The notes below the pieces were generated by a model. The model was not told where the DNA came from, searched no databases, and worked only from the letters and a program-made list of their open reading frames with translations. A program made the translations under genes and the position numbers. 64,000 nucleotides of DNA from Ornithinimicrobium humiphilum (GTDB taxonomy: Bacteria; Actinomycetota; Actinomycetes; Actinomycetales; Dermatophilaceae), in NCBI RefSeq assembly GCF_006716885.1, contig NZ_VFPU01000001.1, forward strand, positions 2,604,001 through 2,668,000. The letters are read 5' to 3'. Below are positions 39,255 to 49,526 of this stretch, one piece after another; the first letter of the stretch is position 1; every line of letters starts with the position of its first letter.

Positions 39255-40579
39255 CAGCGGAGGAACCCTTCGTAGTCGTGCTGCTGGAGCTGGGACTCGA
39301 TCTGCTTCACCGTCTGCAGACCGACGCCGACGATGATGAGGATCGAGGCGCCGCCCAGCGGGAAGTCCGTCACCTGCAGCATGTTGAACGCGATGAGCGG
39401 GATGAGCGCCAGGATCGCCAGGTAGAGCGCGCCGGGCGTGGTGATCCGGGTGATGACGTACTGGAGGTACTCGGCCGTGGGGCGGCCGGCCCGGATGCCG
39501 GGGATGAAGCCGCCGTAGCGCTTCATGTTGTCCGCGACCTCGGTCGGGTTGAAGGTCACCGAGACGTAGAAGAACGTGAAGAACAGGATCATCGCCGTGT
39601 AGAGCAGCATGTAGACCCAGTGCGTGCCCTGGCCGGTCATGCCCATCGACAGGTACTTGTCGATGAAGGTGACCCACTCCGGGGCCGACTGCGTGGCGTC
39701 GACCGGACGGTTGAAGTTGGCCACGAGCTGGGGAAGCATCAGGATCGAGCTGGCGAAGATCAGCGGGATCACGTTGGCCATGTTGAGCTTCAGCGGGATG
39801 TAGGTCGAGGTGCCGCCGTACTGGCGGCGTCCGACCATGCGCTTGGCGTACTGGACCGGGATCCGGCGGCTGGACTGCTCGACGTAGACGACGGCGGTCA
39901 TGATCGCCAGGCCGAGGGCCATGACGAGCACGAAGGTGACGACCGACTGCTGGTAGATGACCGACAGCGAGGCCGGGAAGGTCGCGGCGATCGAGACGAA
40001 GATCAGCAGCGACATGCCGTTGCCGATGCCCTTCTCCGTGATGAGCTCGCCCAGCCACATGATGAGGCCGGTGCCGGCCGTCATCGTGAGCACCATGAGC
40101 ACGAGGGTGCCGACGCCGTCGTCGGGCATGATCGTGGAGCAGGTGCCGCCGAAGAGGCGGGCAGGCTCACGGGCGATGACGACCAGGGTCGAGGCCTGCA
40201 GCACCGCCAGCCCGATCGTCAGGTAGCGGGTGTACTGCGTCATCTTGGTCTGGCCGGCCTGCCCCTCCTTCTTCAGCTGCTCGAAGCGAGGGATCACCAC
40301 CGTCAGGAGCTGCACGATGATGGCGGCCGTGATGTAGGGCATGATCCCCAGCGCGAACACCGACAGCTGCATCATCGCGCCGCCGGAGAAGAGGTTGGCC
40401 ATGCCCAGGACGCTGCCGGCCTGGGTGGCGACCTGCTGGCACTGCTGGACCAGGCCGTAGTCGATCCCGGGGCTGGGGATGTGCGTCCCCAGCCGGTAGA
40501 TCGCCATGATGCCGAGCGTGAAGAGGATCTTCCTACGAAGATCGGGCGTCTTGAACGCACGCACGAAGGCGGAGAGCAT
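39254..40579 (-). CDS. secY: Preprotein translocase subunit SecY
   Basis: 441 residues from ATG 40579 with ribosome site AGGAGG. It is the ten-helix protein-conducting channel. YRLGTHIPSPGID follows helix 1, the plug region is near FSGGAMMQLSVFALGIMPYI, and the cytosolic loop RRIPVQYAKRMVGRRQYGG binds SecA or ribosomes. It is separated from rplO by a strong terminator, so secY-adk-map seem to be transcribed separately. Confidence 0.98.
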   Translation of the reverse strand: MLSAFVRAFKTPDLRRKILFTLGIMAIYRLGTHIPSPGIDYGLVQQCQQVATQAGSVLGMANLFSGGAMMQLSVFALGIMPYITAAIIVQLLTVVIPRFEQLKKEGQAGQTKMTQYTRYLTIGLAVLQASTLVVIAREPARLFGGTCSTIMPDDGVGTLVLMVLTMTAGTGLIMWLGELITEKGIGNGMSLLIFVSIAATFPASLSVIYQQSVVTFVLVMALGLAIMTAVVYVEQSSRRIPVQYAKRMVGRRQYGGTSTYIPLKLNMANVIPLIFASSILMLPQLVANFNRPVDATQSAPEWVTFIDKYLSMGMTGQGTHWVYMLLYTAMILFFTFFYVSVTFNPTEVADNMKRYGGFIPGIRAGRPTAEYLQYVITRITTPGALYLAILALIPLIAFNMLQVTDFPLGGASILIIVGVGLQTVKQIESQLQQHDYEGFLR

Positions 40580-40659
40580 GCGGTGGTCCTCCTGTGGTCC
40601 CCCGTCGCCCGCTCGGAGAACAGGCGTCAGCGCCGGGGAGCGGGCTTGATTCGCAGACG

Positions 40660-40689
40660 ACGATAACACTCGCCCTGCTGGGTTCGGAA
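40660..40689 (-). promoter_or_regulatory. Candidate secY promoter
   Basis: TTCCGA (40684-40689), 18 bp and TATCGT (40660-40665) on the minus strand. It is placed just after the rplO terminator and about 80 bp before secY. Confidence 0.4.
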
Positions 40690-40695
40690 CGGGCG

Positions 40696-40732
40696 GAGGG
40701 CCCCGGGTCGCCGAGCGCGACCCGGGGCCCTC
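40696..40732 (-). terminator. Terminator between rplO and secY
   Basis: A 15-bp perfect GC-rich stem (40696-40710 with 40718-40732) with a seven-base loop, 25 bp after the rplO stop. It splits the usual spc operon. Confidence 0.85.
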
Positions 40733-40756
40733 CCCCGTGTGGTTCTAGGCCTGGTC

Positions 40757-41209
40757 TCAGGCCTCGGTGACGGTGCCGCCCGCCGCCTCGATCTTCTCCT
40801 TGGCAGAGCCGGAGAACTTCGTGGCGGTGACGTCGACCTTCACCGTGATCTCGCCGTTGCCGAGCACCTTGACCGGCTGGCCCTTGCGGACCGCGCCCTT
40901 GGCCACGAGGTCCTCCACGGACACGGTGCCGCCCTGCGGGAACAGGGAGGTGAGGGTGTCCAGGTTGACGACCTGGTAGGTGGTCTTGAACGGGTTCTTG
41001 AAGCCACGCAGCTTCGGGAGCCGCATGTGCATCGGGGTCTGGCCACCCTCGAAGGTCGCGGGCACCTGGTAGCGGGCCTTGGTGCCCTTGGTGCCGCGGC
41101 CCGCGGTCTTGCCCTTGGAGCCCTCACCGCGACCCACGCGGGTCTTGGCGGTCTTGGCACCGGGGGCGGGACGCAGGTGGTGGACCTTCAGCGCCTTGCC
41201 ATCACTCAT
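40757..41209 (-). CDS. rplO: 50S ribosomal protein L15
   Basis: 150 residues. It has [20 protein letters not shown], the glycine-rich [16 protein letters not shown] and [17 protein letters not shown]. Its start shares a base with the rpmD stop (TGATG), so it is translationally coupled. Confidence 0.98.
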   Translation of the reverse strand: MSDGKALKVHHLRPAPGAKTAKTRVGRGEGSKGKTAGRGTKGTKARYQVPATFEGGQTPMHMRLPKLRGFKNPFKTTYQVVNLDTLTSLFPQGGTVSVEDLVAKGAVRKGQPVKVLGNGEITVKVDVTATKFSGSAKEKIEAAGGTVTEA

Positions 41210-41391
41210 CAGTCAACCTCCTCGACGGTCACCAGGTGGGCGACCGTGCGGACCATGCCGCGGAACTCCGGGCGGTCCTCCTTGATGACGGTGTCGCCGA
41301 TCCGCTTCAGGCCCAGGCTGCGCACCGTCTCGCGGTGCATGTGCTTGGTCCCGACGGTCGACTTGACCTGGGTCACCTTGAGACGAGCCAT
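41209..41391 (-). CDS. rpmD: 50S ribosomal protein L30
   Basis: 60 residues from ATG 41391: [20 protein letters not shown] through HLVTVEEVD, with GLKRIGDTV as the conserved core. It is joined by one-base TGATG overlaps to rpsE before it and rplO after it. Confidence 0.97.
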   Translation of the reverse strand: MARLKVTQVKSTVGTKHMHRETVRSLGLKRIGDTVIKEDRPEFRGMVRTVAHLVTVEEVD

Positions 41392-42038
41392 CACGCACCT
41401 GCCTTCTCGGCACGCGCCGCGGCGCGGGCACGGAGCATGGCGGCCGGGGCGACGTCCTCGACGGACTTGCCGCGGCGGGCCGCGACGGCCTCCGGCTGCT
41501 CGAGGCCCTTCAGCGCGGCCACGGTGGCGTGCACGATGTTGATCGCGTTGTCGGAGCCGAGCGACTTGCTCAGCACGTCGTGGACACCGGCGCACTCGAG
41601 CACGGCGCGGACCGGGCCACCGGCGATGACACCGGTACCGGCGCTGGCCGGCTTGAGCAGGACGACGCCCGCGGCAGCCTCTCCCTGGACGGGGTGCGGG
41701 ATGGTGCCGGCGATGCGGGGCACGCGGAAGAAGTTCTTCTTGGCCTCCTCGACCCCCTTGGAGATCGCGGCAGGCACCTCCTTCGCCTTGCCGTAGCCGA
41801 CACCGACGGTGCCGTCGCCGTCGCCCACCACGACGAGCGCGGTGAAGCTGAAGCGGCGGCCGCCCTTGACGACCTTCGCCACGCGGTTGATGGTGACGAC
41901 GCGCTCCAGGTACTGGTTGCGGTCCTCGTCCCGCGCACCGCGACGGTTGTCGCGGTCACGGTTGTCGCGGCCGCCCCGACGGTTGTCGCGGGCGTCCCCG
42001 GCGGTGCCGGAGCCGCGGCGCTGGAAATCACCAGCCAT
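41391..42038 (-). CDS. rpsE: 30S ribosomal protein S5 with Arg/Asn/Gly-rich N-terminus
   Basis: 215 residues. Residues 1-42 carry a basic low-complexity stretch with repeated RDNR and RRG units. The core starts at [21 protein letters not shown] (S5 dsRBD-like domain). [19 protein letters not shown] follows, then the C-terminal domain with [16 protein letters not shown]5 acts in decoding accuracy and mRNA unwinding at the entry channel. The N-terminal length is common in actinobacteria. Confidence 0.98.
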   Translation of the reverse strand: MAGDFQRRGSGTAGDARDNRRGGRDNRDRDNRRGARDEDRNQYLERVVTINRVAKVVKGGRRFSFTALVVVGDGDGTVGVGYGKAKEVPAAISKGVEEAKKNFFRVPRIAGTIPHPVQGEAAAGVVLLKPASAGTGVIAGGPVRAVLECAGVHDVLSKSLGSDNAINIVHATVAALKGLEQPEAVAARRGKSVEDVAPAAMLRARAAARAEKAGA

Positions 42039-42069
42039 GGTCAGTTCCTCTTTCCGTTGGTCGGGGTGG

Positions 42070-42444
42070 TCACAGGGCCAGTCCGCCCTCGCGGGCGCCC
42101 TCGGCGATGGCCGCGACCCGGCCGGCGTAACGGTTGCCGCCCCGGTCGAAGACGGCGGCGTCGACCCCGAGCGCCTTCGCGCGCTCGGCGATCAGCTCGC
42201 CGACGCGACGCGCCTTGGCGGTCTTGTCGCCGTCGAGCTCACGCAGGTCGGCCTCCATGGTGGACGCCGACACCAGGGTCTTGCTCTGGGTGTCGTCGAC
42301 CAGCTGGACGAAGACGTGGCGGGAGGACCGGTTGACCACGATCCGGGGCCGCTCGGCGGTGCCGGTGACCTTCTTGCGCAGGCGCAGGTGACGGCGGTTC
42401 TTGGCCGCCGTCTTGCTCTTGGCGCGCTTGACGATCTGTGCCAT
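42070..42444 (-). CDS. rplR: 50S ribosomal protein L18
   Basis: 124 residues. [20 protein letters not shown] and [14 protein letters not shown] are conserved, and the C-terminus reads [21 protein letters not shown]. It binds 5S rRNA with L5. rplF ends three bases upstream of its start. Confidence 0.98.
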   Translation of the reverse strand: MAQIVKRAKSKTAAKNRRHLRLRKKVTGTAERPRIVVNRSSRHVFVQLVDDTQSKTLVSASTMEADLRELDGDKTAKARRVGELIAERAKALGVDAAVFDRGGNRYAGRVAAIAEGAREGGLAL

Positions 42445-42447
42445 GGC

Positions 42448-42987
42448 TTACTTACCAGCCTTTCCGACCTTGCGGCGGATGTGCTCACCCTCGTAGCGCA
42501 CGCCCTTGCCCTTGTACGGGTCGGGCTTGCGCAGCTTGCGGATGTTGGCAGCGATCTCGCCGACCTGCTGCTTGTCGATGCCCGAGATCGAGAACCGCGT
42601 GGGGGTCTCGACCTGGAAGGTGATGCCCTCGGGGGCCTTCACGGTGATCGGGTGCGAGTAGCCCAGGGCGAACTCGAGGTCCGAGCCCTTGGCGACGACG
42701 CGGTAACCCGTGCCGTGGATCTCCAGCTTCTTGGTGTAGCCGTTGGTCACACCCTCGACCATGTTGGCGATGAGGCTGCGGGTCAGGCCGTGGAGCGAGC
42801 GCGAGGTGCGCTCGTCGTCCGGGCGCGCGACCTGCACGGTGTTGTCCTCGGTCTTCTCGACCGAGATCGGCTCTGCGACCGAGTGCTGGAGCTGACCCTT
42901 GGGGCCCTTCACGGTGACGGTCGAGCCGTCGATCGTGATGTCGACACCGGAGGGGATGGTGATGGGGAGTCGTCCGATTCGAGACAT
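42448..42987 (-). CDS. rplF: 50S ribosomal protein L6
   Basis: 179 residues from ATG 42987. Two similar alpha/beta repeats are visible, with [20 protein letters not shown] and [14 protein letters not shown] in the first. The C-terminal [16 protein letters not shown] motif reads [20 protein letters not shown]. It lies near the sarcin-ricin loop in the ribosome. Confidence 0.98.
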   Translation of the reverse strand: MSRIGRLPITIPSGVDITIDGSTVTVKGPKGQLQHSVAEPISVEKTEDNTVQVARPDDERTSRSLHGLTRSLIANMVEGVTNGYTKKLEIHGTGYRVVAKGSDLEFALGYSHPITVKAPEGITFQVETPTRFSISGIDKQQVGEIAANIRKLRKPDPYKGKGVRYEGEHIRRKVGKAGK

Positions 42988-43009
42988 GTCTACGTGGTTC
43001 CTTCCCTGC

Positions 43010-43408
43010 TCACCAGACGTAGGCGAGGACTTCCCCACCCACACCCTTCTCGGCTGCCTGACGGTCGGTGAGCAGACCGGAGGACGTGGAGATGATCGCC
43101 ACGCCCAGGCCGCCCAGCACGCGGGGCAGGTTGGTGGACTTCGCGTAGACGCGCAGGCCCGGCTTGGAGACACGGCGCACGCCAGCGATGGAACGCTCGC
43201 GGTTGGGGCCGTACTTCAGGTCGATCCGCAGCGTCTTGCCAACCTCGGCGTCCTCGGAGGACCAGGAGGCGATGTAGCCCTCGGTCTTGAGGATCTCGGC
43301 GATGTTGGCCTTGAGCTTGGAGTACGGCATGGAGACCTGGTCCTTGTGCGCCGAGTTGGCGTTCCGGATCCGGGTCAGCATGTCCGCGATCGGGTCGGTC
43401 ATGGTCAT
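43010..43408 (-). CDS. rpsH: 30S ribosomal protein S8
   Basis: 132 residues: [37 protein letters not shown] and [19 protein letters not shown]. In E. coli S8 represses the spc operon by binding its mRNA; this is not shown here. A 115-bp gap separates it from rpsN, with no hairpin of note. Confidence 0.98.
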   Translation of the reverse strand: MTMTDPIADMLTRIRNANSAHKDQVSMPYSKLKANIAEILKTEGYIASWSSEDAEVGKTLRIDLKYGPNRERSIAGVRRVSKPGLRVYAKSTNLPRVLGGLGVAIISTSSGLLTDRQAAEKGVGGEVLAYVW

Positions 43409-43523
43409 GGGGCTTCGTGCCCTTTCTCATCGCGGTTTCGTCCCCCGGTGAGGGGCCGACCTTCGATGTTCCAGGTGGAAAGTGGTCTGTTCTTGTCGGT
43501 GCTGCGGCCGTGCGTGGCCCGCG

Positions 43524-43709
43524 TCACCAGCTGGACTTGGTCACGCCGGGCAGCTCGCCCCGGTGCGCCAGCTCGCGCAGGCAGATCCGGCACAGGCCGA
43601 ACTTGCGGTAGACCGAGTGCGGGCGGCCGCACCGCTGGCAGCGGGTGTAGGCGCGCACCTTGAACTTCGGCTTGCGGTTGGCCTTGTTGATCAGCGCGGT
43701 CTTCGCCAT
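43524..43709 (-). CDS. rpsN: 30S ribosomal protein S14, zinc type
   Basis: 61 residues, the short zinc-binding form. Ligands appear as CQRC and CRIC in [19 protein letters not shown] and [11 protein letters not shown]. The position between rplE and rpsH is standard. It follows rplE by three bases. Confidence 0.98.
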   Translation of the reverse strand: MAKTALINKANRKPKFKVRAYTRCQRCGRPHSVYRKFGLCRICLRELAHRGELPGVTKSSW

Positions 43710-43712
43710 GCG

Positions 43713-44300
43713 TCAGTTCTCCTTGAACGGGAAGCCCAGGCGCTTCAGCAGCGCGCGGCCCTCGTCGTCGTTGGTGGCGGTGGTGACGACCGTGATGTCC
43801 ATGCCGCGGACGCGGTCGATCCTGTCCTGGTCGATCTCGTGGAACATCGACTGCTCGTTGAGACCGAAGGTGTAGTTGCCGCGACCGTCGAACTGCTTGG
43901 GCGACAGACCACGGAAGTCGCGGATGCGCGGGAGCGCGAGCGACAGCAGACGGTCCAGGAACTCCCACATGCGGTCGCCACGGAGGGTGACGTGCGCACC
44001 GATCGGCATGCCCTCGCGCAGCTTGAACTGCGCGATGGACTTGCGGGCCTTGGTGACGGCCGGCTTCTGGCCGGTGATCGTGGCCAGGTCGCGGATGGCG
44101 CCCTCGATCAGCTTGCTGTCGCGCGCGGCCTCGCCCACACCCATGTTCACGGTGATCTTGACCAGGCCGGGGACCTGCATGACGTTGGCGTAGCCGAACT
44201 CGTCCTGCAGGGCGGACTTGATCTCGTCGTGGTAGCGCTGCTTCAGACGCGGGGCCGGGCGCTCGCCCGCCTCCACGGTCTCGTTGATGGTGTCAGTCAT
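43713..44300 (-). CDS. rplE: 50S ribosomal protein L5
   Basis: 195 residues from ATG 44300; a GTG three codons earlier overlaps the rplX stop and is an alternative. [49 protein letters not shown] and [16 protein letters not shown] are family motifs. L5 binds 5S rRNA and contacts the P-site tRNA. Confidence 0.98.
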   Translation of the reverse strand: MTDTINETVEAGERPAPRLKQRYHDEIKSALQDEFGYANVMQVPGLVKITVNMGVGEAARDSKLIEGAIRDLATITGQKPAVTKARKSIAQFKLREGMPIGAHVTLRGDRMWEFLDRLLSLALPRIRDFRGLSPKQFDGRGNYTFGLNEQSMFHEIDQDRIDRVRGMDITVVTTATNDDEGRALLKRLGFPFKEN

Positions 44301-44305
44301 GGGGC

Positions 44306-44650
44306 TCACAGGTCCTTACCCGAGCGCACCGCGACACGGGTGCGCACCGTCGTGGTCCGACCGTCGCGCTCCTCGGTCTCGACGCGCGTCTTCGTCCGGG
44401 TGGGCTTCTTGGTCTCGGGGTCGACGATCATCACGTTGGACACGTGGATCGGCGCCTCCTGCACCTGGATGCCACCGGTGTTGACGCCGCGGTCGCCGCC
44501 GGCGCGGGTGTGCTTGGTGATGCGGTTGACGCCCTCGACCAGGACCCGGTCGGTCTCGGTGTAGACGGCGATGACGCGGCCCTGGAGGCCCTTGTCCTTA
44601 CCCGCGATGACCTGCACGAGGTCGTTCTTCTTGATCTTGATCTTCGCCAT
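44306..44650 (-). CDS. rplX: 50S ribosomal protein L24
   Basis: 114 residues. The KOW motif is [20 protein letters not shown] near the N-terminus, followed by [15 protein letters not shown]. It initiates large-subunit assembly. It is two bases from rplN. Confidence 0.98.
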   Translation of the reverse strand: MAKIKIKKNDLVQVIAGKDKGLQGRVIAVYTETDRVLVEGVNRITKHTRAGGDRGVNTGGIQVQEAPIHVSNVMIVDPETKKPTRTKTRVETEERDGRTTTVRTRVAVRSGKDL

Positions 44651-44652
44651 GC

Positions 44653-45021
44653 TCAGATCACCTCCGGCGCGAGCGAGACGATCTTCATGAACTTCTTGTC
44701 ACGCAGCTCGCGGCCCACCGGGCCGAAGATGCGGGTGCCACGGGGGTCACCGTCGTTCTTGAGGATGACCGCGGCGTTCTCGTCGAAGCGGATGTAGCTG
44801 CCGTCCGGGCGGCGGCGCTCCTTGCGGGTGCGCACGATGACCGCCTTGACGACGTCACCCTTCTTGACGTTGCCGCCGGGGATGGCGTCCTTGACGGTGG
44901 CCACGATGGTGTCACCGATGCCCGCGTAGCGGCGACCGGAGCCACCGAGCACGCGGATGCACAGGATCTCCTTGGCACCGGTGTTGTCGGCGACGCGAAG
45001 TCGCGACTCCTGCTGGATCAC
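44653..45021 (-). CDS. rplN: 50S ribosomal protein L14
   Basis: 122 residues, the invariant family length. [39 protein letters not shown] and [20 protein letters not shown] are nearly universal. It forms an intersubunit bridge. A 118-bp gap with hairpins separates it from rpsQ. Confidence 0.98.
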   Translation of the reverse strand: MIQQESRLRVADNTGAKEILCIRVLGGSGRRYAGIGDTIVATVKDAIPGGNVKKGDVVKAVIVRTRKERRRPDGSYIRFDENAAVILKNDGDPRGTRIFGPVGRELRDKKFMKIVSLAPEVI

Positions 45022-45111
45022 TGTTCGATCTCCTAGGTGTCAGCTGGTTCTCTTCCCCGCCTCGTGCGGGGCCGAGCCTGGCCGAACGTCGTAATGTTGT
45101 TGCGGGAGATG

Positions 45112-45135
45112 CCCGGGGGGCCGGAGCCCCCCGGG
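45112..45135 (-). terminator. UCCG-loop hairpin four bases after rpsQ
   Basis: A 10-bp G/C stem (45112-45121 with 45126-45135) with a C(UCCG)G loop in the RNA. A smaller hairpin CCCCG/CGGGG at about 45056-45072 lies further on. Together they may split the S10 block from the spc block. Confidence 0.6.
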
Positions 45136-45139
45136 GTTC

Positions 45140-45463
45140 TTACTTCGCCTTCTCGAGGATCTCGACGACGCGCCAGCGCTTGCTCGCGCTCAGCGGCCGG
45201 GTCTCCATGATGAGGACGCGGTCACCGACGCCGGCGGAGTTGTCCTCGTCGTGCGCCTTGACCTTGCTGCTCTTGCGCAGGACCTTGCCGTAGAGGGCGT
45301 GCTTGACGCGGTCCTCCACGACGACGACGACGGTCTTGTCCATCTTGTCGCTGACCACGTAGCCCTGGCGGGTCTTGCGGTAGTTGCGGTCACCGCCGTG
45401 GCCGAGGGCCGACTCGCTGGGCTCGTGGGTCTCGATGGTGCTGTTCTCGGTGTTCTCGCTCAT
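45140..45463 (-). CDS. rpsQ: 30S ribosomal protein S17
   Basis: 107 residues from ATG 45463. The first 28 residues are an acidic extension; the OB-fold follows with [20 protein letters not shown] and [20 protein letters not shown]. It is coupled to rpmC by TGATG. Confidence 0.97.
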   Translation of the reverse strand: MSENTENSTIETHEPSESALGHGGDRNYRKTRQGYVVSDKMDKTVVVVVEDRVKHALYGKVLRKSSKVKAHDEDNSAGVGDRVLIMETRPLSASKRWRVVEILEKAK

Positions 45464-45714
45464 CAGCCCACCTTCTCCTCGCTCGTGGCGGCCTCGCGGC
45501 CGATGCCGAGCTCGCGCTCGCGCATCTCGGTGTAGATGCGTGCGATGTCCTTGCGGACGGCACGCAGGCGGCCGTGGTTCTCCAGCTGCCCGGTCGCGGA
45601 CTGGAACCGCAGGTTGAACAGCTCCTTCTTGGCCTCGGCCAGCGCGTCGGCCAGCGGGCCGTCCTCCAGCCCGCGCAGCTGCTCGGGGGTCAGGTTCTTG
45701 GAACCGACTGCCAT
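45463..45714 (-). CDS. rpmC: 50S ribosomal protein L29
   Basis: 83 residues. It is a helical hairpin with [40 protein letters not shown] and [20 protein letters not shown]. It lies at the nascent-chain exit. One-base overlaps join it to rplP and rpsQ. Confidence 0.97.
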   Translation of the reverse strand: MAVGSKNLTPEQLRGLEDGPLADALAEAKKELFNLRFQSATGQLENHGRLRAVRKDIARIYTEMRERELGIGREAATSEEKVG

Positions 45715-46133
45715 CAGATGTCACCACCCTCACGCGTGACGAAGCGGGTCTTCATGGGGAGCTTGTGCATCGCCAGGCGCATCGCCTCGCGGGCGACCTC
45801 CTCGGACACGCCGGAGAGCTCGAAGAGCACGCGACCCGGCTTGACGTTGGCGATCCACCACTCGGGCGAGCCCTTGCCGGAACCCATGCGGGTCTCGGCG
45901 GGCTTCTTGGTCAGCGGGCGGTCCGGGTAGATGTTGATCCAGACCTTTCCACCACGCTTGATGTAGCGGGTCATGGCGATACGAGCGGACTCGATCTGCC
46001 GGTTGGTGACGTAGGCGGGCTCCAGGGCCTGGATGCCGTAGTCACCGAACGCGATGGTGGTGCCACCCTTCGCCATACCGCTGCGCCCCGGGTGGTGCTG
46101 CTTGCGGTGCTTGACTCGACGGGGAATCAACAT
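45714..46133 (-). CDS. rplP: 50S ribosomal protein L16
   Basis: 139 residues: [59 protein letters not shown] and [18 protein letters not shown]. It contacts A-site tRNA. It is coupled to rpsC by TGATG. Confidence 0.98.
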   Translation of the reverse strand: MLIPRRVKHRKQHHPGRSGMAKGGTTIAFGDYGIQALEPAYVTNRQIESARIAMTRYIKRGGKVWINIYPDRPLTKKPAETRMGSGKGSPEWWIANVKPGRVLFELSGVSEEVAREAMRLAMHKLPMKTRFVTREGGDI

Positions 46134-46984
46134 CAGGACTGCTCTCCCTCGGTGGTAGCAGGGGCGGCGTCGGCCGGAGCCGTCACCGGGGACTCGGCCT
46201 CGGCGGGAGCGGCGGCCTCGTCACGACGGGGGCCACGGCCGCCTCGGCGCTCGGCGCCGCCACGCGGGCCACGGCCACCACCACGGCGGTCGCCACCACG
46301 CGGGCCACGGTCGCCGGCGGCGGCCTCCTCGCGGGCCAGCTCCTTGGCGGTGAGGTCACCCTTGTAGATCCAGACCTTCACGCCGATGCGGCCGAAGGTG
46401 GTCCGGGCCTCGTAGAAGCCGTAGTCGATGTTCGCGCGGAGCGTGTGCAGGGGCACGCGGCCCTCGCGGTAGAACTCCGAGCGGGACATCTCGGCGCCGC
46501 CGAGACGACCGGAGCACTGGATCCGGATGCCCTTGGCGCCGGCGCGGAGCGCGGACTGCATGCCCTTGCGCATCGCGCGACGGAAGGTCACACGGGCGGC
46601 GAGCTGCTCGGCGATGCCCTGGGCGACCAGCTGCGCGTCGACCTCGGGGTTCTTGACCTCGAGGATGTTGAGCTGGACCTGCTTGCCGGTGAGCTTCTCG
46701 AGCTCGCCGCGGATGCGGTCGGCCTCGGCGCCACGGCGACCGATCACGATGCCCGGGCGGGCGGTGTGGATGTCGACGCGGACACGGTCACGGGTGCGCT
46801 CGATCTCCACGCGGGAGATGCCGGCGCGGTCCATGCCCTCCGAGAGGAGGTTGCGGATCGCGACGTCCTCCTTCACGTAGTCGCGGTAGCGCTGACCCGG
46901 CTTGGTCGAGTCGGCGAACCAGCGGCTGCGGTGCTCGGTGGTGATGCCCAGGCGGTAGCCGTTCGGGTTGATCTTCTGCCCCAT
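46133..46984 (-). CDS. rpsC: 30S ribosomal protein S3 with RGG-rich tail
   Basis: 283 residues from ATG 46984. [20 protein letters not shown] begins the protein; the KH motif is [15 protein letters not shown], and [20 protein letters not shown] and [18 protein letters not shown] follow. After residue about 215 comes a Gly/Arg-rich stretch ([18 protein letters not shown]) and then an Ala/Glu/Thr-rich acidic end. S3 is near the mRNA entry. It is coupled to rplV. Confidence 0.98.
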   Translation of the reverse strand: MGQKINPNGYRLGITTEHRSRWFADSTKPGQRYRDYVKEDVAIRNLLSEGMDRAGISRVEIERTRDRVRVDIHTARPGIVIGRRGAEADRIRGELEKLTGKQVQLNILEVKNPEVDAQLVAQGIAEQLAARVTFRRAMRKGMQSALRAGAKGIRIQCSGRLGGAEMSRSEFYREGRVPLHTLRANIDYGFYEARTTFGRIGVKVWIYKGDLTAKELAREEAAAGDRGPRGGDRRGGGRGPRGGAERRGGRGPRRDEAAAPAEAESPVTAPADAAPATTEGEQS

Positions 46985-47352
46985 CAGCGGGCACCTCCCT
47001 TGGTCGGACGAGGAGCGACGTGCACGGTGATGTGCGACGTGCGCTTGTTGATGCGGCTGGCGCGGCCCTGGGCACGCGGCCGGAACCGCTTCATCGTCGG
47101 ACCCTCGTCGACGTAGGCGGCGGAGACCACGAGCGTGGTCTCGTCGAACGCCTGGCCGTGCTGGTCGGCGGAGAACCGGGCGTTGGCGACGGCGCTGTTG
47201 AGGACCTTGAGCACCGGCTCGCTCGCGCTCTGCGGGGCGAACCGCATGAGCGCGACGGCCTCGGGGACGCTCTTGCCCCGGATCAGGTCCACGACACGGC
47301 GCGCCTTCATGGGCGTCACCCGGACGAACCGGGCCTGCGCCTTGGCTTCCAT
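46984..47352 (-). CDS. rplV: 50S ribosomal protein L22
   Basis: 122 residues from ATG 47352, chosen because GAAGGAAG lies just before it. An ATG at 47382 overlapping the rpsS stop (ATGA) would add ten residues and cannot be excluded. [20 protein letters not shown] begins the conserved part; the tunnel-lining loop is near [20 protein letters not shown]. Macrolide-resistance changes are not apparent in the loop. Confidence 0.97.
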   Translation of the reverse strand: MEAKAQARFVRVTPMKARRVVDLIRGKSVPEAVALMRFAPQSASEPVLKVLNSAVANARFSADQHGQAFDETTLVVSAAYVDEGPTMKRFRPRAQGRASRINKRTSHITVHVAPRPTKGGAR

Positions 47353-47378
47353 GATGCTTCCTTCGTTGGTGGTCGTGC

Positions 47379-47660
47379 TCATCGACGCCGACCCTTCTTG
47401 TCGTCCTTCTCGTGACCCTTGAACGTGCGGGTCGGAGCGAACTCACCGAGCTTGTGGCCGACCATCGACTCGGTCACGAAGACCGGGACGTGCTTACGGC
47501 CGTCGTGCACGGCCAGCGTGTGGCCGAGCATGTCGGGGGTGATCATCGACCGGCGGGACCAGGTCTTGATGACGTTCTTGGTTCCGGCCTCGTTCTGCGC
47601 GTCCACCTTCTTGGCGAGGTGGTCGTCGACGAACGGGCCCTTCTTCAGGCTGCGAGGCAT
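47379..47660 (-). CDS. rpsS: 30S ribosomal protein S19
   Basis: 93 residues: [39 protein letters not shown] and [18 protein letters not shown] are near-universal. It binds the 16S head with S13. The end overlaps a possible rplV start. Confidence 0.98.
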   Translation of the reverse strand: MPRSLKKGPFVDDHLAKKVDAQNEAGTKNVIKTWSRRSMITPDMLGHTLAVHDGRKHVPVFVTESMVGHKLGEFAPTRTFKGHEKDDKKGRRR

Positions 47661-47684
47661 GTGTCGTTAGCTCCCTGCTCTTGC

Positions 47685-48521
47685 TCAGCGCTTCTTGCCG
47701 GTCCGGCGACGGCGCACGATGAGCTTGTCGCTGGGCTTGTTGGGCTTGCGGGTACGGCCCTCGGGCTTGCCCCACGGGCTGACGGGGTGACGACCACCGG
47801 AGGTCTTGCCCTCACCACCACCGTGCGGGTGGTCGACCGGGTTCATGACCACACCACGGACGGTCGGGCGCTTGCCCTTCCACCGCATACGGCCGGCCTT
47901 GCCCCAGTTGATGTTGCTCTGCTCGGCGTTGCCGACCTCGCCGATCGTCGCGCGGCAGCGCGCGTCGACGTTGCGGATCTCGCCGGAGGGCATGCGCAGC
48001 TGCGCCATCTTGCCCTCCTTGGCCACCAGCTGGACGCGGGTGCCGGCGGAGCGGGCGATCTTGGCGCCGCCACCGGGCTTGAGCTCGATGCAGTGCACGA
48101 CGGTACCGACCGGGATGTTGCGCAGCGGGAGGTTGTTGCCCGACTTGATGTCGGCCGACGGACCGTTCTCGATCACGTCGCCCTGGCGCAGCTTGTTCGG
48201 CGCGATGATGTAGCGCTTCTCGCCGTCGGTGTAGTGCAGCAGCGCGATGCGCGCGGTGCGGTTGGGGTCGTACTCGATGTGCGCGACCTTCGCGTTCACG
48301 CCGTCCTTGTCGGCACGACGGAAGTCGATCACACGGTAGGCACGCTTGTGGCCACCACCGATGTGGCGGGTGGTGATGCGACCGGAGGCGTTGCGCCCAC
48401 CGGTCTTGGTCAGCGGCCGGACCAGCGACTTCTCGGGCGTGGTGCGGGTCACCTCGACGAAGTCCGCCACGCTCGAGCCGCGGCGGCCCGGCGTCGTCGG
48501 CTTGTACTTACGGATAGCCAT
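47685..48521 (-). CDS. rplB: 50S ribosomal protein L2
   Basis: 278 residues. [18 protein letters not shown] begins it; [13 protein letters not shown] and VARSAGT-like [16 protein letters not shown] follow. [20 protein letters not shown] holds the histidine region needed for peptidyl transferase assembly. It follows rplW by 44 bp. Confidence 0.98.
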   Translation of the reverse strand: MAIRKYKPTTPGRRGSSVADFVEVTRTTPEKSLVRPLTKTGGRNASGRITTRHIGGGHKRAYRVIDFRRADKDGVNAKVAHIEYDPNRTARIALLHYTDGEKRYIIAPNKLRQGDVIENGPSADIKSGNNLPLRNIPVGTVVHCIELKPGGGAKIARSAGTRVQLVAKEGKMAQLRMPSGEIRNVDARCRATIGEVGNAEQSNINWGKAGRMRWKGKRPTVRGVVMNPVDHPHGGGEGKTSGGRHPVSPWGKPEGRTRKPNKPSDKLIVRRRRTGKKR

Positions 48522-48565
48522 GTTGGTTGCAGTCCTTAAAGTTCTCGTCCTCGACCTTCAGCAGC

Positions 48566-48865
48566 TCAGAGCGTGCCGAAGATGTCGATGGTGCCTTCCC
48601 GAAGCGTCACGATCGCGCGCTTGGTGTCCTTGCGACGGCCCATGCCGAACCGCGTGCGACGGGCCTTGCCCTGGCGGTTCAGGGTGTGGACCGACGCGAC
48701 CTTGACGCCGAAGATGCTCTCCACGGCCTTCTTGATCTCGGACTTGTTCGACCGCGGGTCGACCAGGAAGGTGTACTTGCCCTGGTCCAGCAGCGCGTAG
48801 GACTTCTCGGAGACGACCGGCGACAGCAGGATGTCGCGCGGGTCCTTGTTGACAGCGGTGCTCAC
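48566..48865 (-). CDS. rplW: 50S ribosomal protein L23
   Basis: 99 residues from GTG 48865. [40 protein letters not shown] and [19 protein letters not shown] match the family. It is the docking site for trigger factor and SRP. Its start overlaps the rplD stop as GTGA. Confidence 0.98.
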   Translation of the reverse strand: MSTAVNKDPRDILLSPVVSEKSYALLDQGKYTFLVDPRSNKSEIKKAVESIFGVKVASVHTLNRQGKARRTRFGMGRRKDTKRAIVTLREGTIDIFGTL

Positions 48866-49521
48866 TTGCTGACCTCCTCGGTGGTGCCCGTGCCGCGGGT
48901 CGCCCCGGCGACGTACGCCTCGAGGGCGGCCTGGGTGAAGACCACGTCGTCGGCGCAGAGCACGTCGTAGGTGTTGAGCTGGTCGGCGAACAGGACGTGG
49001 ACGTCGGCCAGGTTGCGCAGGCTGCGCAGGCCGAGGTCGTCCGCCCGGTCGAGGACGACGAGCAGGTTCTTGCGCTCGGTCAGGCCCGACAGCGCGGCCC
49101 AGGCGGTCTTGGTCGACGGGGCCTCGCCCTCGACGACCGCGCTCAGGACGTGGATGCGGCCGTGACGCGCCCGGTCGGAGAGGGCACCGCGCAGGGCGGC
49201 GGCCTTCATCTTCTTGGGGGTGCGCTGGGCGTAGTCGCGCGGCTGCGGGCCGTGCACGGTGCCACCGCCGGCGAACTGCGGCGCACGGGTCGAGCCCTGA
49301 CGGGCGCGGCCGGTGCCCTTCTGGCGGTAGGGCTTGCGGCCACCGCCGCGGACGTCGCCGCGGGTCTTGGTGGCGTGCGTGCCCTGGCGGGCCGCGGCCA
49401 GCTGGGCCACGACGACCTGGTGGATCAGCGGCACGTTGGTCTGCACGTCGAACAGCTCGGCGGGCAGCTCCACGGTGCCGGCCTCACCGCCGGTCGGCTT
49501 GGTGATGGTGACAGTCGTCAT
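48862..49521 (-). CDS. rplD: 50S ribosomal protein L4
   Basis: 219 residues. The loop reaching the exit tunnel has [20 protein letters not shown] and [21 protein letters not shown]4 can repress the S10 operon in E. coli; no evidence for that here. It is five bases downstream of rplC. Confidence 0.98.
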   Translation of the reverse strand: MTTVTITKPTGGEAGTVELPAELFDVQTNVPLIHQVVVAQLAAARQGTHATKTRGDVRGGGRKPYRQKGTGRARQGSTRAPQFAGGGTVHGPQPRDYAQRTPKKMKAAALRGALSDRARHGRIHVLSAVVEGEAPSTKTAWAALSGLTERKNLLVVLDRADDLGLRSLRNLADVHVLFADQLNTYDVLCADDVVFTQAALEAYVAGATRGTGTTEEVSK

Positions 49522-49526
49522 CGCGA

